Shown piece after piece: positions 63,811 to 64,000 of a stretch of 64,000 bases of DNA. A program made the translations under genes and the position numbers. The stretch is taken from NCBI RefSeq assembly GCF_001042715.1, contig NZ_CP009687.1, forward strand, positions 2,595,418 through 2,659,417, in the 5' to 3' direction. Within the stretch, counting starts at the first letter, position 1, and the number at the start of each line of letters is the position of its first letter. This DNA comes from Clostridium aceticum (GTDB lineage: Bacteria > Bacillota > Clostridia > Peptostreptococcales > Natronincolaceae). The notes beneath the pieces were generated by a model. The model made no database searches and was not told where the DNA came from. It worked only from the letters and a program-made list of their open reading frames with translations.

Positions 63811-64000
63811 TTATTTTTTTCTCAGTTTTTTCTTCTTATAGATCCATTTTGGTAAATAAGAAATTATGACAAGTACCACAGCAGCAACCCCCATATAAAT
63901 TGCAGTTTTCTTCGCATCTCCCTGCCCCTTGCCTACTGTGTTGACAGCAATGATCCATGCTGCTGTTCCAGGGATAATACAAAGTAGAGATACAATAGCA
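63811..64000 (-). CDS. C-terminal part of a membrane protein (gene continues beyond window)
   Basis: About 63 codons ending in KKKKLRKK-stop at 63811. Two membrane segments are seen (SLLCIIPGTAAWIIAV and AIYMGVAAVVLVIISYL) separated by a charged loop VGKGQGDAKK, with a strongly basic tail. This looks like the last part of a multi-pass transporter. The family cannot be told from this part. Confidence 0.7.
   Translation of the reverse strand, partial: AIVSLLCIIPGTAAWIIAVNTVGKGQGDAKKTAIYMGVAAVVLVIISYLPKWIYKKKKLRKK

Overview
The window is AT-rich DNA with strong AGGAGG-type ribosome binding sites, GNTG or TTG alternative starts, and protein families typical of anaerobic Clostridia: corrinoid/URO-D methyltransferase, DUF401, YjiH, DUF975, MASE3-SpoIIE, GerMN lipoprotein, HAAS-domain proteins. 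The best guess is a free-living, probably spore-forming clostridium close to Alkaliphilus or Natronincola. That placement rests on recalled family distribution, not on a marker gene. No rRNA, tRNA, CRISPR array, prophage or intact transposase was seen. The window holds about 54 genes, most on the minus strand.

Layout. 1-4011: a solute-binding protein, YesM-type kinase and YesN-type regulator. 4503-6997: a two-gene ABC exporter. 7045-10141: a UvrC-like GIY-YIG protein and two unknown envelope proteins. 10302-12127: an ECF sigma factor and its probable anti-sigma partner. 12774-13934: a membrane metallophosphoesterase. 14390-19492: a malate-use module (2HCT transporter, malic enzyme, CitAB/DcuSR-type two-component system). 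20128-25598: an FMN/FAD fumarate-reductase-like lipoprotein, a chemoreceptor and a TetR regulator, linked by a shared palindromic site. 25834-30877: a YbaK deacylase, an orphan 113-residue protein, DUF401, DUF975 and an unknown membrane protein. 31041-36720: a PhoB-type two-component system with a propeller-like protein, then a MASE3-SpoIIE phosphatase. 37078-40758: an LCP ligase, then a PstS-like/DUF3298 lipoprotein pair. 40986-45617: ProC, ATC hydrolase-like protein, amidohydrolase, an FMN-binding lipoprotein with two SGAT motifs and a Cys-rich small protein. 46067-47422: YjiH. 47578-53650: a one-carbon module (DASS and GPH transporters, corrinoid protein, small ORF, URO-D methyltransferase) with a divergent TetR. 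53750-58356: cold-shock protein and an ABC-2 exporter with its DesK/LiaS-type two-component system. 58516-64000: GerMN lipoprotein, PadR with a HAAS-FtsW/RodA fusion, GalE, an iron-sulfur flavoprotein and the end of a membrane protein.

Two dispersed repeat families run between the genes. One is a ~120-bp MITE-like element with ends close to TCATAGGCGTTAACTTAA and an inner hairpin around GTCATCCTGAGGG; there are about six full copies plus fragments. One copy supplies the stop codon of the malate response regulator. The other is a ~121-bp element that folds into a long stem carrying two small hairpins. Its three full copies all lie just upstream of envelope-protein genes and in the same orientation relative to those genes, so it is either a mobile palindrome or a 5' leader element. 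Two terminator-like perfect palindromes without a loop (52 and 36 bp) are also present.

Most promising for follow-up are the three-lobed element, the corrinoid/URO-D operon of unknown substrate, the PadR/HAAS-FtsW pair, and the twin-SGAT FMN lipoprotein.
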